Assembly: GCA_022825135.1 (NCBI GenBank)
Contig: JAJDYN010000023.1
Coordinates: 124,001-188,000 of the forward strand
DNA length: 64,000 nt
Source of the DNA: Gemmatimonadota bacterium
GTDB taxonomy: Bacteria > Gemmatimonadota > Gemmatimonadetes > Longimicrobiales > Gaopeijiaceae
Reading direction: 5' to 3'
Part shown: one piece after another, positions 9,120 to 18,648 of the stretch
Position numbering within the stretch: the stretch's first letter is position 1
How the letters are laid out: each line of letters starts with the position of its first letter
Notes under the pieces: generated by a model
Told to the model about the DNA's origin: nothing
Database searches by the model: none
What the model saw: only the letters and a program-made list of their open reading frames with translations
Program-made: the position numbers and the translations under genes

Positions 9120-11120
9120 CTACCCGGCGTCGGCCAGGTCGCGCACCGCGGCTGCCAGCCTCTCGACCTTGGCGGAGTCGAGCGCGCCGCTGGCGTCTGA
9201 GCCGAGGGCGTTCGCCAGAGAACGCAGCGCCGAAGCGCGCGCCGACCCCATCATGCCTTCGGCGGCCGAAAGATCATCCCGCGCCGATGCGATGCGGCCG
9301 GCATCCAGCCCGTTGTGCCGTTCCAACTGGTCCAGGTAGGCCCGCGCCAGCGCGAAGGTCGCGGGCCACTCGAAGATGGGCTGCCCCTGGGAGTTGAGCT
9401 GGGTCAGCGTGACCGAGTTGGCCGCGTCGATCTCGTTCTGCGTCATCACCTCGCTCGTCGTCAGCTCGAAGATGTCCAGCCCGCGCGCGATCTCGGAGTT
9501 GACGATCACGCCGTTGTACCAGTAGACGGACCAGCTGCCGCCGCTCCTCATCACCTCGGCGTCGACCGGGCCGCGGTCGAAGAACGCGATCTCCACCGGG
9601 TTGGCCGGATCGGTCCAGTCGATCAGGGAGATGCCGCCCTGGTACCATCCCTGGATCATGATGTCGCGGCCCGGGATCGGGATCAGCGAGCCGTTGTGCG
9701 CGACGCAGTTCTCCAGTGTCGTCTGCGGGGCGGGCATCTTGTAGTAGCTCTGGAACACCATGTCGCCGTCCTCGATGGTGAAGATGGCGTTGGCGCCCCA
9801 CTCCATGGGATCGGACTCGCGGCACTTGGGGGAGCCGCCGCCGCCCCACTCGTCGGTGAACATCACGGTGGTGCCGTCGTTGTTGAACGTCGCCGAGTGC
9901 CAGTAGGAGAAATTCGAGTCGGCGACTTCGGAGAGCCGGAACGGGGCCTCCGGGTTGCTGATGTCGATCAGCATCCCGTATCCGCCGCAGGCGCCGCCCG
10001 CGAGCCCGATGTGCGGGTACACGGTGATGTCATGGCACTGGGTGGGGCCGCTGTCGCCCCTGGCCGGGACCTGCGCTTCCAACTGGGGAATCATCGCCCG
10101 CAGGGCCGCGCTGTCCGCGGCGGTGGGGGGGCCTTCGCCGCCCCGCTGCTCCACGATCTGTTCGAGCAGCTCGGCCACCTGCCGGTCGCGCATCACCCTG
10201 GGCTGGCCCCGGACCTCCCAGACGAAGGCGCCGCGCTCCCGGGCTTCCTCGATCTCCACCAGGTCCGCCGGCGCGAGCCCGTGCGTCGGGGGCGCCGTCA
10301 GGTCCCCGAAGATGCGGGGCGAGCTCACGATCTCGGCGCTGGCGGGATCGGCCAGCGGCACCCGGATGACCTCGATGCGGAAGAGTGCCGTGTTGGGGTT
10401 CTCCTCGAGAGGCCCATCGGAACAGCCCGGGAGTTCTTCCGCGGGCCGGACCGCGGACGAGCCGGAGACGTAGATGTAGACGTTTTCGTCGTCGCCGGGG
10501 TGCTCGAGTACGGTGTGCGTGTGCGAGCCGCGGCAGGTCTGCACGTTGGCTACGTACTCCGGGGCGGTGATGTCCGTGATGTCGAAGATGCGGATGCCGC
10601 GCAGCCGGTCATGGCTCACCGCCTCCTGGACCCCCTGCTCGCCGCAGTCGAGGCGCCCGCCCAGTCCCTCACCCGACACGAAGAGCAGGTTCTGGTGGAC
10701 GGAGACGTCGCTCTGCGAGGCCGGGCACGGGTACGTGATCACCGACTGCGGGCTGGCCGGATCCGAGATGTCCCAGATCTGGATGCCGTCGTAGTTGCCC
10801 TGAATGACGTAGTTGCCGGTGAACGCAAGGTCGGAGTTGGTCTGCCCGATGAAGCGCTCGGTGGGCGGCGTGGTCGAGATCAGGCGGAGGTTCCAGGCGG
10901 CCTCGCCGGCGTCGAAGAGTCCGGGCGCCAGGCCGACGCGCGGGTCGGGCGTGGGCGGGTTCACGCGCAGGGGCGCGAGGCTGGCGGGAGCCATCCCCGT
11001 GTCCGGAGCCGTGTAGGCGGAACAGGCCGGCAGCACCAGGAGCAGCGCCACGCAGGAGAGGAGCGCACCGAGGCGCGCCGAGGCGGTGACGCGGTGACGC
11101 GTCGATCGGAGAGAGGTCAT
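9120..11120 (-). CDS. LVIVD-type repeat lipoprotein, paralogue B
   Basis: 666 residues, close paralogue of the proteins at 7076-9085 and 11847-13847 along almost the full length. It keeps the lipobox (LVLPAC), the blade motifs IWDISDPASPQSVITY and IFDITDITAPEYVANV, and the shared His/Cys segments. The central insert after THGLAP (about residues 270-330) is the most divergent part among the three. An open frame continues upstream to 11783, but that part is antisense-like Arg/Pro/Gly-rich sequence overlapping the DUF305 gene. The ATG at 11120 with AAGGAAG upstream and a proper signal peptide is the real start. It lies 35 bases after the DUF305 stop, so co-transcription with that gene is likely. 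Confidence 0.85.
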   Translation of the reverse strand: MTSLRSTRHRVTASARLGALLSCVALLLVLPACSAYTAPDTGMAPASLAPLRVNPPTPDPRVGLAPGLFDAGEAAWNLRLISTTPPTERFIGQTNSDLAFTGNYVIQGNYDGIQIWDISDPASPQSVITYPCPASQSDVSVHQNLLFVSGEGLGGRLDCGEQGVQEAVSHDRLRGIRIFDITDITAPEYVANVQTCRGSHTHTVLEHPGDDENVYIYVSGSSAVRPAEELPGCSDGPLEENPNTALFRIEVIRVPLADPASAEIVSSPRIFGDLTAPPTHGLAPADLVEIEEARERGAFVWEVRGQPRVMRDRQVAELLEQIVEQRGGEGPPTAADSAALRAMIPQLEAQVPARGDSGPTQCHDITVYPHIGLAGGACGGYGMLIDISNPEAPFRLSEVADSNFSYWHSATFNNDGTTVMFTDEWGGGGSPKCRESDPMEWGANAIFTIEDGDMVFQSYYKMPAPQTTLENCVAHNGSLIPIPGRDIMIQGWYQGGISLIDWTDPANPVEIAFFDRGPVDAEVMRSGGSWSVYWYNGVIVNSEIARGLDIFELTTSEVMTQNEIDAANSVTLTQLNSQGQPIFEWPATFALARAYLDQLERHNGLDAGRIASARDDLSAAEGMMGSARASALRSLANALGSDASGALDSAKVERLAAAVRDLADAG

Positions 11121-11155
11121 GTCACACTTCCTTCGGGAGGGGTGGGTACTGCGGG

Positions 11156-11833
11156 TCAGTCCTGGAGGCCGGGCCCGGCCATCTGCTCGAGCATCAACTG
11201 CATGCGGGCGATTTCGGTGGCCTGATCGACCTGGATGTCGGAGGCGATCTTGAAGATGAAGTCGCCCTGCGCGGCGCCGTCGCTGGCGAAGAGCTCGTGC
11301 ACCATGGTGACGGCGCCCTCGTGGTGCTGGATCATGTAGGTGAGGAAGAGCCGGTCGAAGTCCGGGCCCCGAGCCGCTCCCAGCTCCTGGAGTTGCTCCG
11401 GGGAGAGCATCCCGGGCATGTTCATCCCGTGCTCCGGTCCGTGGAGCATCAGCGTCGCGCCCTCGATATGGAACTCGGGCACGGGGAGGCCGCGCTCGCG
11501 GAGCCAGCGCTGCATGATGGCGATCTCGTCGCTCTGGGCGTTGATGATGCGGGCGCAGAGGACCTGGACCGCGGGGCTGGCGCCGTTTTCGGGGGCGAAG
11601 CCCGCCATCACCAGCGCCTGGGCGTGGTGCCCGATCATGCCCGTGATGAAGTGCACGTCGGCTTCGTGCGGGTTGAGCAGGAGGCTGTCGGCGCGCGCCT
11701 GGTAGATGGCCTCCAGCCGGGCGATGCGGTCCGCGTCGGGACGCGCGGCGGGCGGGGGAGCGCCGGGTCCGGCGCCGGCGCACGCCTGGGTGGCCGCGAG
11801 CAATGCGAAAAGCAGGAAACGACGAGTGTTCAT
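11156..11833 (-). CDS. DUF305 family lipoprotein
   Basis: 225 residues. A signal of about 18 residues ends at the lipoprotein-type Cys in LLAATQAC. The DUF305 domain has its two hallmark His-rich helices, HFITGMIGHHAQALVMAG and YMIQHHEGAVTMVHEL, plus a Met/His loop (EHGMNMPGM). DUF305 proteins have a ferritin-like four-helix core and are often found with copper-handling genes, so metal binding in the periplasm is plausible but not shown here. Two in-frame ATGs (11839, 11833) are equivalent; the shorter is used. No strong Shine-Dalgarno is visible, and the gene begins 13 bases after the stop of paralogue C, suggesting translational coupling. It interrupts an otherwise tandem family. Confidence 0.87.
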   Translation of the reverse strand: MNTRRFLLFALLAATQACAGAGPGAPPPAARPDADRIARLEAIYQARADSLLLNPHEADVHFITGMIGHHAQALVMAGFAPENGASPAVQVLCARIINAQSDEIAIMQRWLRERGLPVPEFHIEGATLMLHGPEHGMNMPGMLSPEQLQELGAARGPDFDRLFLTYMIQHHEGAVTMVHELFASDGAAQGDFIFKIASDIQVDQATEIARMQLMLEQMAGPGLQD

Positions 11834-11846
11834 GGGCATCAACATA

Positions 11847-13847
11847 CTACATGTCCGCCAGATCCCGCACGGCATCCGCCAGCCTGCCCACCTTGGCGGA
11901 ATCGAGCGCGCCGCCGGCGTCCGAGGCGAGCGCGTCCGCCAGCGAGCGCAGCGCGGACGCCCGCGCCGATCCCATCATGGCCTCGGCGGCGGCCAGCTCA
12001 TCGCGCGCCGACTCGATCCTGGCTTCCGACAGCCCGCGGTGCCGCTCCAGCTGGTCCAGATACGCCCGCGCCAGCGCGAAGGTGGCCGGCCACTCGAAGA
12101 TGGGCTGTCCCTGCGAGTTGAGGTGCGTCAGCTCGACGGAATTGGCGGCGTCGATCTCGTTCTGCGTCATGACCTCGCTCGGCACCAGCTCGAGGATGTC
12201 GAGCCCGCGCGCGATCTCGGAGTTGACGATCACGCCGTTGTACCAGTAGACCGACCAGCTTCCGCCCATCTGCATGGTCTCGCCGTCGACCGGGCCGCGG
12301 TCGAAGAAGGCGATCTCGACCGGATTGGTCGGGTCGGTCCAGTCGATCAGGGAGAGGCCGCCCTGGTACCATCCCTGGATCATGATGTCGCGTCCGGGAA
12401 TCGGGATGAGGGAGCCGTTGTGCGCGACGCAGTTCTCCTGCGGGGTCTGGGGCGCGGGCATCTTGTAGTAGCTCGTGAACTCCATCTCCCCGTCCTCGAC
12501 GGTGAAGATGGCGTTGGCGCCCCACTCCATCGGGTCGGAGGCCCGGCACTTGGGCGCTCCGCCGCCGCCCCACTCGTCGGTGAACATGATGGCGGTGCCG
12601 TCGTTGTTGAACGTCGCCGAGTGCCAGTACGAGAAGTTGGAGTCGGCAACCTCGGATAGGCGCACCGGGTTCTCCGGGTCGCTGATGTCGATCAGCATGC
12701 CGTAGCCCTCGCAGGCGCCGCCCGCGAGTCCGATGGCGGGGTACACGGTGATGTCGTGGCACTGGGTGGGTCCGGCGTTGTCGTCACCGCCTCCCATCTG
12801 GGCCGCCATCATGGGGAGCATCTGCCGCAGGGCCGCACTGTCCGCGGCGGTAGGCGGGCCCTCGCCGCCGCGCTGCTCCACGACCTGTCCCAGGATCTGC
12901 TCGACCACGAAGTCGGGCAACACCATCTCCTGTCCCATCACTTCCACGATGAAGCCGCCGCGCTCGCGGGCAGCCTCCACCTCTGCGAGGTCGTCGGGCG
13001 CCAGTCCGTGGGTCGGCGGAGCCACCAGCTCCTCGAAGATGCGGGGCGAGCTCACGATTGCGGCGCCGGCCGGGTCCGCGAGCGGAACCTTGATCACCTC
13101 GATGCGGAAGAGCGCCGTGTTGGGGTCTTCCTCGGGGGGCGCGCCGGAGCACCCCGGAAGCTCCTCGGCGGGCCGAACCGGAGCCGAGCCGGACACGTAG
13201 ACGTAGACGTTCTCGTCGTCGCCGGGATGCTCGAGAACCGTGTGCGTGTGCGATCCGCGGCAGGTCTGCACGTTGGCCACGTATTCCGGCGCGGAGATGT
13301 CGGTGATGTCGAAGATGCGGATGCCGCGCAGCCGGTCGTGGCTCACGGCCTCCTCAACGCCCTCCGCGCCGCAGTCCAGCCGTCCACCTATGCCCTCGCC
13401 GGAGACGAAGAGCAGGTGCTCGTAGACGGACACGTCGCTCTGCGAAGCGGGGCACACGTAGGTCACCACCGACTCGGGGCTGCCCGGATCCGAGATGTCC
13501 CAGATCTGGATGCCGTCGTAGTTGCCCTGGATCGCGTATTGGCCCGTAAAGGCCAGATCGGAGTTGGTCTGGCCCACGAAAGGCTCGGTGGGCGGCGTCG
13601 CCGAGATGAGGCGCAGGTTCCAGATGGCCTCTCCCGCGTCGAAGAGGCCCGGAGCCAGCCCGACCCGAGGGTCGGGCGTGGGGGCGTTCACGGTCAGCGG
13701 GACGAGGTTCGCGGGCGCCATCCCCGTGTCTGGAGCCGTGTAGGCGGAGCAGGCGGGGAGAAGCGCCAGGAGCGCCGCGGAGGAAAGGAGGGCGCGTGCG
13801 CGTACCGGGGTCGGGACGCGGTCACGTGTCGGTCGAACGGAGGTCAT
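11847..13847 (-). CDS. LVIVD-type repeat lipoprotein, paralogue C
   Basis: 666 residues, first gene of the lipoprotein/DUF305 set. Signal and lipobox LLPAC, then the same propeller-like repeats (IWDISDPGSPESVVTY, IFDITDISAPEYVANV, LIDISDPENPVRLSEV, LIDWTDPTNPVEIAFF) and shared His/Cys motifs as paralogues A and B. The start at 13847 has GAGGA about eight bases upstream. Its 125-base leader (13848-13972) separates it from the DUF4143 ATPase end and is the likely promoter region for all four genes. In these families the repeats form a beta-propeller on the cell surface or in the periplasm; ligand unknown. The central loop containing VVEQRGGEGPPTAADSAALR is conserved in all three. Confidence 0.85.
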   Translation of the reverse strand: MTSVRPTRDRVPTPVRARALLSSAALLALLPACSAYTAPDTGMAPANLVPLTVNAPTPDPRVGLAPGLFDAGEAIWNLRLISATPPTEPFVGQTNSDLAFTGQYAIQGNYDGIQIWDISDPGSPESVVTYVCPASQSDVSVYEHLLFVSGEGIGGRLDCGAEGVEEAVSHDRLRGIRIFDITDISAPEYVANVQTCRGSHTHTVLEHPGDDENVYVYVSGSAPVRPAEELPGCSGAPPEEDPNTALFRIEVIKVPLADPAGAAIVSSPRIFEELVAPPTHGLAPDDLAEVEAARERGGFIVEVMGQEMVLPDFVVEQILGQVVEQRGGEGPPTAADSAALRQMLPMMAAQMGGGDDNAGPTQCHDITVYPAIGLAGGACEGYGMLIDISDPENPVRLSEVADSNFSYWHSATFNNDGTAIMFTDEWGGGGAPKCRASDPMEWGANAIFTVEDGEMEFTSYYKMPAPQTPQENCVAHNGSLIPIPGRDIMIQGWYQGGLSLIDWTDPTNPVEIAFFDRGPVDGETMQMGGSWSVYWYNGVIVNSEIARGLDILELVPSEVMTQNEIDAANSVELTHLNSQGQPIFEWPATFALARAYLDQLERHRGLSEARIESARDELAAAEAMMGSARASALRSLADALASDAGGALDSAKVGRLADAVRDLADM

Positions 13848-13972
13848 GTCGGGGTCCTCGATGGAGGGTGGGATGGGGGGTCACGCAGCGGGCAGGTCGA
13901 GGAGGGTTCTCACGGCCCCAACATACAAGGTTTCGGGGCGGTGTGTTTCGGGTGGGAATCCTCCGCCACGTT

Positions 13973-15139
13973 CTACCAGGTCACCGTTCCCAGTTCCCGC
14001 CAGGGGATCAGTCTACCCGCGGTGCGGTGCTGCCGGCTCTCACCGCCGTAGACCACCGCCACGTCGAGCCCCGTGCCGTGCGGAAAGTGCTTCCTGACGC
14101 GCTCGACCCCCCGATACAGGGTCGCGGACGGCGTCGCAGTGGACTTGGCTTCGAGCAGGGTGAGACCGTCGGGTCGCTCAATCACGAGGTCGACCTCGGC
14201 TCCGTTACGATCGCGGTAGAAGGAAAGACCTCGGCCGTCGCCGCGATTCGCGCGTTGCTTGACGATTTCCGAGACCGCCCAGGTTTCGAATATGGAGCCC
14301 CGAAGCGGATGCGAGCGCAGGTGTGCGGGCTCGCGGATGCCCAGGAGCCAGCAGGCGAGCCCAGTGTCGTAGAAGTAGAGTTTGGGCATCTTCACGAGGC
14401 GCTTGCGCAGGTTGGCGTGGAACGCGGGCAGCCGGAATGCGATGAAGCCGGTTTCCAGAATGCTCAACCAGGCTTTGGCGGTGGGCTGTGAGATGCCGCA
14501 ATCACCGGCCAGGGCGGAGTAGTTGAGGAGTTGCCCTGTGCGTCCGGCGCAAAGCTGCACGAATCGTTGGAACGCCGTCAGGTCGCCGACGTTGCTGATG
14601 GTGCGCACGTCGCGCTCGATATACGTGGCGACGTAGGAGCGGAGCCATCGCGCGGGGTCGAGCACCTGGTCGAAGATGCGGGGATAGCCACCGGAGAACA
14701 GAGCCTCCTCGAGGCACTGGGGGTGACGGTCGAAGCGCCGGATCTCGTTCCAGGTCAGGGGCAGCAGATGGAGGACCTGGGTCCGCCCGGCGAGCGACTG
14801 ACTGACCGACGGGAGCAGCGAGAGGTTCTGGGAACCGGTCAGGATCCAGCGTCCGGGGCGGGGGTCTGTGTCGATGACGCCTTGCAGGTAGGAGAGCAGA
14901 TCCGGAACGCGCTGCACCTCGTCGATGATGGCGCCTTCGGTTAGTTCCGCCAGGAAGGCCCGTGGGTCCTCTCTCGCGAACACGCGAGTGTCGGGGGCCT
15001 CGAGCGTACGGTACGCGTGGTTTGGGAAGAGAGCTCGGCACAGCGTGGTCTTGCCGCTCTGGCGGGGGCCGGTGAGCGTGACGGCGGGGGCCTGGCTGGC
15101 TGCCGTCAGGAGTTCTTGGGCAAGGTCGCGTTGAATCAT
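13973..15139 (-). CDS. AAA ATPase with C-terminal DUF4143 domain
   Basis: 388 residues. The N-terminal P-loop is GPRQSGKTT at 24-32 with Walker B GAIIDEVQ. A sensor-type Asn/Gln (LTGSQNLSLL) and the LPLTWNEI segment match the ATP-binding half of the widespread AAA_14/DUF4143 family. The C-terminal part (RTGQLLNYSALAGDCGIS, AWLSILETGFIAFRLP, KLYFYDTGLACWLLGI, FYRDRNGAEVDLVIE) is DUF4143 with the restriction-endonuclease-like D-x(n)-EVD core. These proteins are common in many bacteria; a role in nucleic-acid processing or as a solitary mobile-type gene is suspected but not established. No partner gene is adjacent in operon spacing on either side (125 bases to the lipoproteins, 50 to the M28 peptidase). 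Confidence 0.93.
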   Translation of the reverse strand: MIQRDLAQELLTAASQAPAVTLTGPRQSGKTTLCRALFPNHAYRTLEAPDTRVFAREDPRAFLAELTEGAIIDEVQRVPDLLSYLQGVIDTDPRPGRWILTGSQNLSLLPSVSQSLAGRTQVLHLLPLTWNEIRRFDRHPQCLEEALFSGGYPRIFDQVLDPARWLRSYVATYIERDVRTISNVGDLTAFQRFVQLCAGRTGQLLNYSALAGDCGISQPTAKAWLSILETGFIAFRLPAFHANLRKRLVKMPKLYFYDTGLACWLLGIREPAHLRSHPLRGSIFETWAVSEIVKQRANRGDGRGLSFYRDRNGAEVDLVIERPDGLTLLEAKSTATPSATLYRGVERVRKHFPHGTGLDVAVVYGGESRQHRTAGRLIPWRELGTVTW

Positions 15140-15189
15140 ACGCGTATTCTAGCAGCGCGCAGTATGCTGATTCAAGGAACGATCTTGGC

Positions 15190-16863
15190 TTAGCGCCCCG
15201 CCCCCTTTCGCGGGATGCGCGCGTCCGCGATCGCCGCGTGGTAGACGAAGGAGGCCATGATGACGGCGTTCTTCATCAACTCGTCAATGGGAAGGGTGTC
15301 GTAGAAGTCGAGGTTGGTGTGGCCTCCGGTGCCGCCCACGCGCGCCTGCAGGAACTGGAAGGCCGGCAGGCCGGCGCGGTCGAAGGGCACGTGGTCGGTG
15401 CTGCCTACGCCCTGGGTCGAGAGGGTGGTCATGCCCATGTCGCGCAGCGGCTCCATCCAGGCCTCGAAGATGGGGCGCACGTGCTCGTTCTCCTGCAGCC
15501 AGACGCCCCGGTACTGGCCGGGGCCGTAGTCCTGGTTGAAGTAGACCGAGAAGGCCTCGTACTCGCGGGTGGTGCCGGACGCCGGACTGCCGAAATGTTG
15601 GCGCACGTACTCGGAGGAGCCGAACAGCCCCTGCTCCTCGCCGGACCAGAGCGCCACCCGGATTGTGCGTCGCGGCCGCGCGCCGATGGCGTTCAGGATG
15701 CGGGCGGCCTCGAGCATCACCGCCACCCCGGAGGTGTTGTCGCTCGCGTTGGGGCTCGCGTGCCAGGTGTCGAAGTGGGCCCCCAGCATGACCACCTCGT
15801 GGGCGAGGTCGGTGCCGGGAATCTCGCCCACCACGTTGCGTGCCTCCGTCACCTCGCCCCCGTGCCGGTTGCGCACCTCCGCCTCCACCGTGACCGGGAT
15901 GCCGCGCCGCAGGATGCGGTACATGCGGTTGTAGTGCTCGGGGGTGACCGCCACGACTGGCACCGAGGCCAGGGTTTCTTCGCGCGACCAGCGGTCCACG
16001 CGGGCGCCGGGGCGGGCGAAGCCGCGCACCGCCCCCGGCCAGCCGCTGTTGGATTCGAGCACCAGGGCGACCCCCTCTTCCACGTAGAATGCGAGCCGCT
16101 CGGCCGCGGTGAGGATGTCGAGGTTGGCGGGCCGGTCGGGGTAGAGGCCGGAGAAGTAGGTGTCGGGCCCGGGCAGGGGCGGGATCACGGCCTCGGCGAG
16201 CGCGCGCATCTCCTCGTCTGTGCGGCGCGGGGTGCCGGTCGCGAAGCGGGTCAGGTCGATGGCGGGGGGCGGGGTGGAGAGCACGGCGCGGCCCCGCAAC
16301 GTCCCCCGGAGCGGGGCCAGGCCGGTCCAGGTGCGCACGTCGGCGATGACCACATCCAGCTCGAGCCTGCCGTCCGTGCCCGGCGTGTGGGCGATGGGGT
16401 AGGCCACCAGGGGCTGGTAGGCGGGCGCGGTCATGTGGACCGACACGTACTCGTTGTCCCAGCTGACCCCGTACGGCATGAAGGGCTCGCGCGCGACGTT
16501 CACGAGGCCGATGCGCTCCATTTCGCCGACCACCCAGCGCTGCGCCCGGTCCATGGCGTCGGAGTTGGTCAGGCGGCCGCCCAGCACGTCGGTCATGTAG
16601 GAGAGGGTGCCCGGCAGTTGCGATCGCTTGAGGCCTTCCTCGCGGATGCGCGCGATCATCGTCCGGTCGACCGGGAAGGCGGCGGCGGGGTCGGCGGGTG
16701 GGGCATTCTGGGCTTCGGCCGCGGCCGGAATGGCGAGCAGAGCCATGAGCAGGGCGGAATGCGGCATCCGCGTCAACGTCCGGCCAGCACGACCTGGGCG
16801 CGAGATGGCCGGGGGTTCCGGGCGGCCGTGGGGGCGTCCGGATGTGGGGGCGTGGCAGGTCAT
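15190..16863 (-). CDS. Secreted M28-family metallopeptidase
   Basis: 557 residues from the start used. Peptidase M28 metal ligands are visible in order: His and Asp in GAHFDTWHASPNASDN (about H363, D375), the catalytic/ligand pair in LWSGEEQGLFGSSEY (E409, E410), Asp in YFNQDYGPG, and His in GGHTNLDFYDT; GSTDHVPFD is also family-typical. An apical/PA-like insert lies between about residues 130 and 300. The family releases N-terminal residues or dipeptides from peptides using two zinc ions. ATG 16863 is five bases beyond the stop of the upstream hydrolase gene (coupling). The alternative ATG 16767 gives a shorter signal peptide (LLMALLAIPAAAEA) and may be the true start. Confidence 0.9.
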   Translation of the reverse strand: MTCHAPTSGRPHGRPEPPAISRPGRAGRTLTRMPHSALLMALLAIPAAAEAQNAPPADPAAAFPVDRTMIARIREEGLKRSQLPGTLSYMTDVLGGRLTNSDAMDRAQRWVVGEMERIGLVNVAREPFMPYGVSWDNEYVSVHMTAPAYQPLVAYPIAHTPGTDGRLELDVVIADVRTWTGLAPLRGTLRGRAVLSTPPPAIDLTRFATGTPRRTDEEMRALAEAVIPPLPGPDTYFSGLYPDRPANLDILTAAERLAFYVEEGVALVLESNSGWPGAVRGFARPGARVDRWSREETLASVPVVAVTPEHYNRMYRILRRGIPVTVEAEVRNRHGGEVTEARNVVGEIPGTDLAHEVVMLGAHFDTWHASPNASDNTSGVAVMLEAARILNAIGARPRRTIRVALWSGEEQGLFGSSEYVRQHFGSPASGTTREYEAFSVYFNQDYGPGQYRGVWLQENEHVRPIFEAWMEPLRDMGMTTLSTQGVGSTDHVPFDRAGLPAFQFLQARVGGTGGHTNLDFYDTLPIDELMKNAVIMASFVYHAAIADARIPRKGAGR

Positions 16864-16868
16864 GTCGC

Positions 16869-18347
16869 TCACATCCCCGCGGGGCGCACGCTGTAGTTGT
16901 CGTTGCGCCACATGCGCATGCTGCCGTCGGGCATATCCTCGAAGATGAACTCCTCACCCAGGTCATCGTTGTCGCGCACCCGGCGGAAGGTGCCGTCCTC
17001 GATGTGGCGCAGCCGGGTCAGCGAGTTGAGCGGGTTGTTGGTGGGGAGCGACAGCACCTGCAGGGCGCCGTCCCACATCAGGACCGCGCTCTCACCGCCG
17101 AGGGGGCGCTGGTAGGTGCCGGTGAAGCGCTGCAGTCCCGCCGCGGTTTCGTCGGTTGCCGGATCGCCCGCGGGCTCTCCGGCGGCCTTGCGCAGGGCGG
17201 GCGCCACGATGTCGAAAGCGGTCTGCGCGAACTGGCGCGAGTTCACCCCCTGGCCGTTGGTCATGAAGGCCGTGGCGACCTTGTCCTGCGGGCGCAGCAG
17301 CAGGTGGCTGCGGTATCCGGGGCAGGAGCCCCCGTGGCCCACGAAGGTGTCGTCGTTGGACTTCCACACCGAGAAGCCCAGCCCGTAGGTCGTGTTGCCG
17401 TCGGGCTCCGACCAGTGCACGCGGTGCATCTCGCGCAGGGTGTTGCGGTCGAGCAGGGCGTCGCCCCCCTCGAGTACCCGGAACTGCCACGAGGCGAAGC
17501 GCCCCAGGTCCTCCACCGTCGAAATGAAGCCGGCCGCCGGGCTGATGCCGCGCACCCAGTAATCGGGAATCACGTGGCGCTTGCCGTCCCGCCCGCGCGC
17601 CGTGTAGCCGGTCGCCAGCCGGTTGCCGCGGAAGCGGTCGTCCAGGTCGGTGAACGTGCTCGACATCCCCAGCGGGTCCAGGATGTTCGCGCGGACATAG
17701 TCGTCGTAGCTCTGTCCGGACGCCTCGGCCACGATCTCGCCCGCGAGCGTGAGCGCCAGGTTCGAGTACTGGAAATACGTCCGCGGCGGGTAGAGCATCG
17801 ACTGCGTGGGCAGCGTCTCCACGATCTTGTCGTGGGTCGGGAAGGGGTAGTCGGGGCCGGTCCAGTAGGGCACGCCGGCCTCGCGCGGCAGGCCCGAGCT
17901 GTGCGTGAGCAGGCCCTCGATGTCGACCGGGCCCGCCTCGGGGAAGTCGTCCAGGATGTTGAACCACTCCAGGTGCTTCGCCACGGGATCGTTCAGCGCC
18001 AGCTTGCCCTGGTCGCGCAGCTGCAGCGCACCGACCGCGGTGAAGAGCTTGGAGATGGAGCATATCGAGTACATGGTCGAGGGGGTCGCGGGCTCTTCGC
18101 TCTCCACATGCGCGAATCCGTATCCCTTCGCCCACACGAGTTCCTGGTCGTGGACCACCGAGAGGGAGGCGCCGGGGATGCCCCCGTAGGCCTGCGCCGC
18201 GTCCATCCAGATGTCCAGTAGATGGAGGGCCTCGGCGACTCCGGGATCGTCCGCGAGCGGCTGCTGGGCGTGGGCCGGCAGCGCGGGAAGCAGCAGAAGC
18301 ACGAGCGCTGTCGCGCCGAAACGGTTGTGGATCCGGGGGTGTCTCAT
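16869..18347 (-). CDS. Exported serine hydrolase, class C beta-lactamase fold
   Basis: 492 residues. A signal peptide ends at PALPAHAQ. Active-site motifs of the beta-lactamase/penicillin-binding/esterase class C family are present: S97-I-S-K100 (SxxK), Y194-S-N196 (YxN) and H338-G-G (HxG in VGHGGSCPGY). The C-terminal ~130 residues form a lipocalin-like domain common in these hydrolases. Likely activities are esterase, D-aminopeptidase or peptide hydrolysis in the periplasm; beta-lactam resistance should not be assumed. The ATG 18347 has GGAGGA eight bases upstream; the longer open frame to 18650 is non-coding leader. The M28 peptidase starts five bases after its stop, so the two probably act together on exogenous peptides. 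Confidence 0.92.
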   Translation of the reverse strand: MRHPRIHNRFGATALVLLLLPALPAHAQQPLADDPGVAEALHLLDIWMDAAQAYGGIPGASLSVVHDQELVWAKGYGFAHVESEEPATPSTMYSICSISKLFTAVGALQLRDQGKLALNDPVAKHLEWFNILDDFPEAGPVDIEGLLTHSSGLPREAGVPYWTGPDYPFPTHDKIVETLPTQSMLYPPRTYFQYSNLALTLAGEIVAEASGQSYDDYVRANILDPLGMSSTFTDLDDRFRGNRLATGYTARGRDGKRHVIPDYWVRGISPAAGFISTVEDLGRFASWQFRVLEGGDALLDRNTLREMHRVHWSEPDGNTTYGLGFSVWKSNDDTFVGHGGSCPGYRSHLLLRPQDKVATAFMTNGQGVNSRQFAQTAFDIVAPALRKAAGEPAGDPATDETAAGLQRFTGTYQRPLGGESAVLMWDGALQVLSLPTNNPLNSLTRLRHIEDGTFRRVRDNDDLGEEFIFEDMPDGSMRMWRNDNYSVRPAGM

Positions 18348-18648
18348 CGGGGCATCCTCCTCGAGATACTGCGGAGCTGGCTTCAGGTGGCGGATGGCGT
18401 GCGGGGGCCGGACGGGTCTGTCCGCGACCCGCGCAGAGTACAGTGTAGTGCGTGCCGTCGGACGGGAACACCGGTGGCTTCTGCTCCGGCGCCCGATGGC
18501 ACGAGGGCCGCCGGGAGGAGCAGGTGCGGGCTCGGCCGGCAGGGACTCCGGAGAGGGGACCAGCCGCGGGCGATCAGGCTCCCGCCGCGCCCGACCGGGG
18601 CGTAGAATACGGGTTCGAGCGAGACCCGTTCCCGACGAGGAGACGAAC
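18348..18648. promoter_or_regulatory. Divergent intergenic region
   Basis: A 301-base spacer between the start of the serine hydrolase (minus) and the start of the BNR protein (plus), so it must carry promoters for both. Two Shine-Dalgarno elements are clear: GGAGGA before 18347 and GAGGAG before 18649. Several frames stay open across it in both directions, but they are Arg/Pro-rich with no signal or domain. I could not identify convincing -35/-10 boxes or an operator palindrome. Confidence 0.5.

Noticed and set aside
9285-11119. Plus-strand long frames opposite LVIVD paralogues
   Set aside because: Shadows that recur in the same form opposite all three paralogues, which simply reflects their shared codon composition.
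13973-15139. DUF4143 ATPase as a defence-system gene
   Set aside because: These are widespread solitary genes and nothing adjacent suggests a defence operon.
16842-18221. 459-codon plus-strand frame opposite the serine hydrolase
   Set aside because: Composition is antisense-like (His/Val/Gln/Gly-rich), no motif; the opposite strand has complete catalytic motifs.
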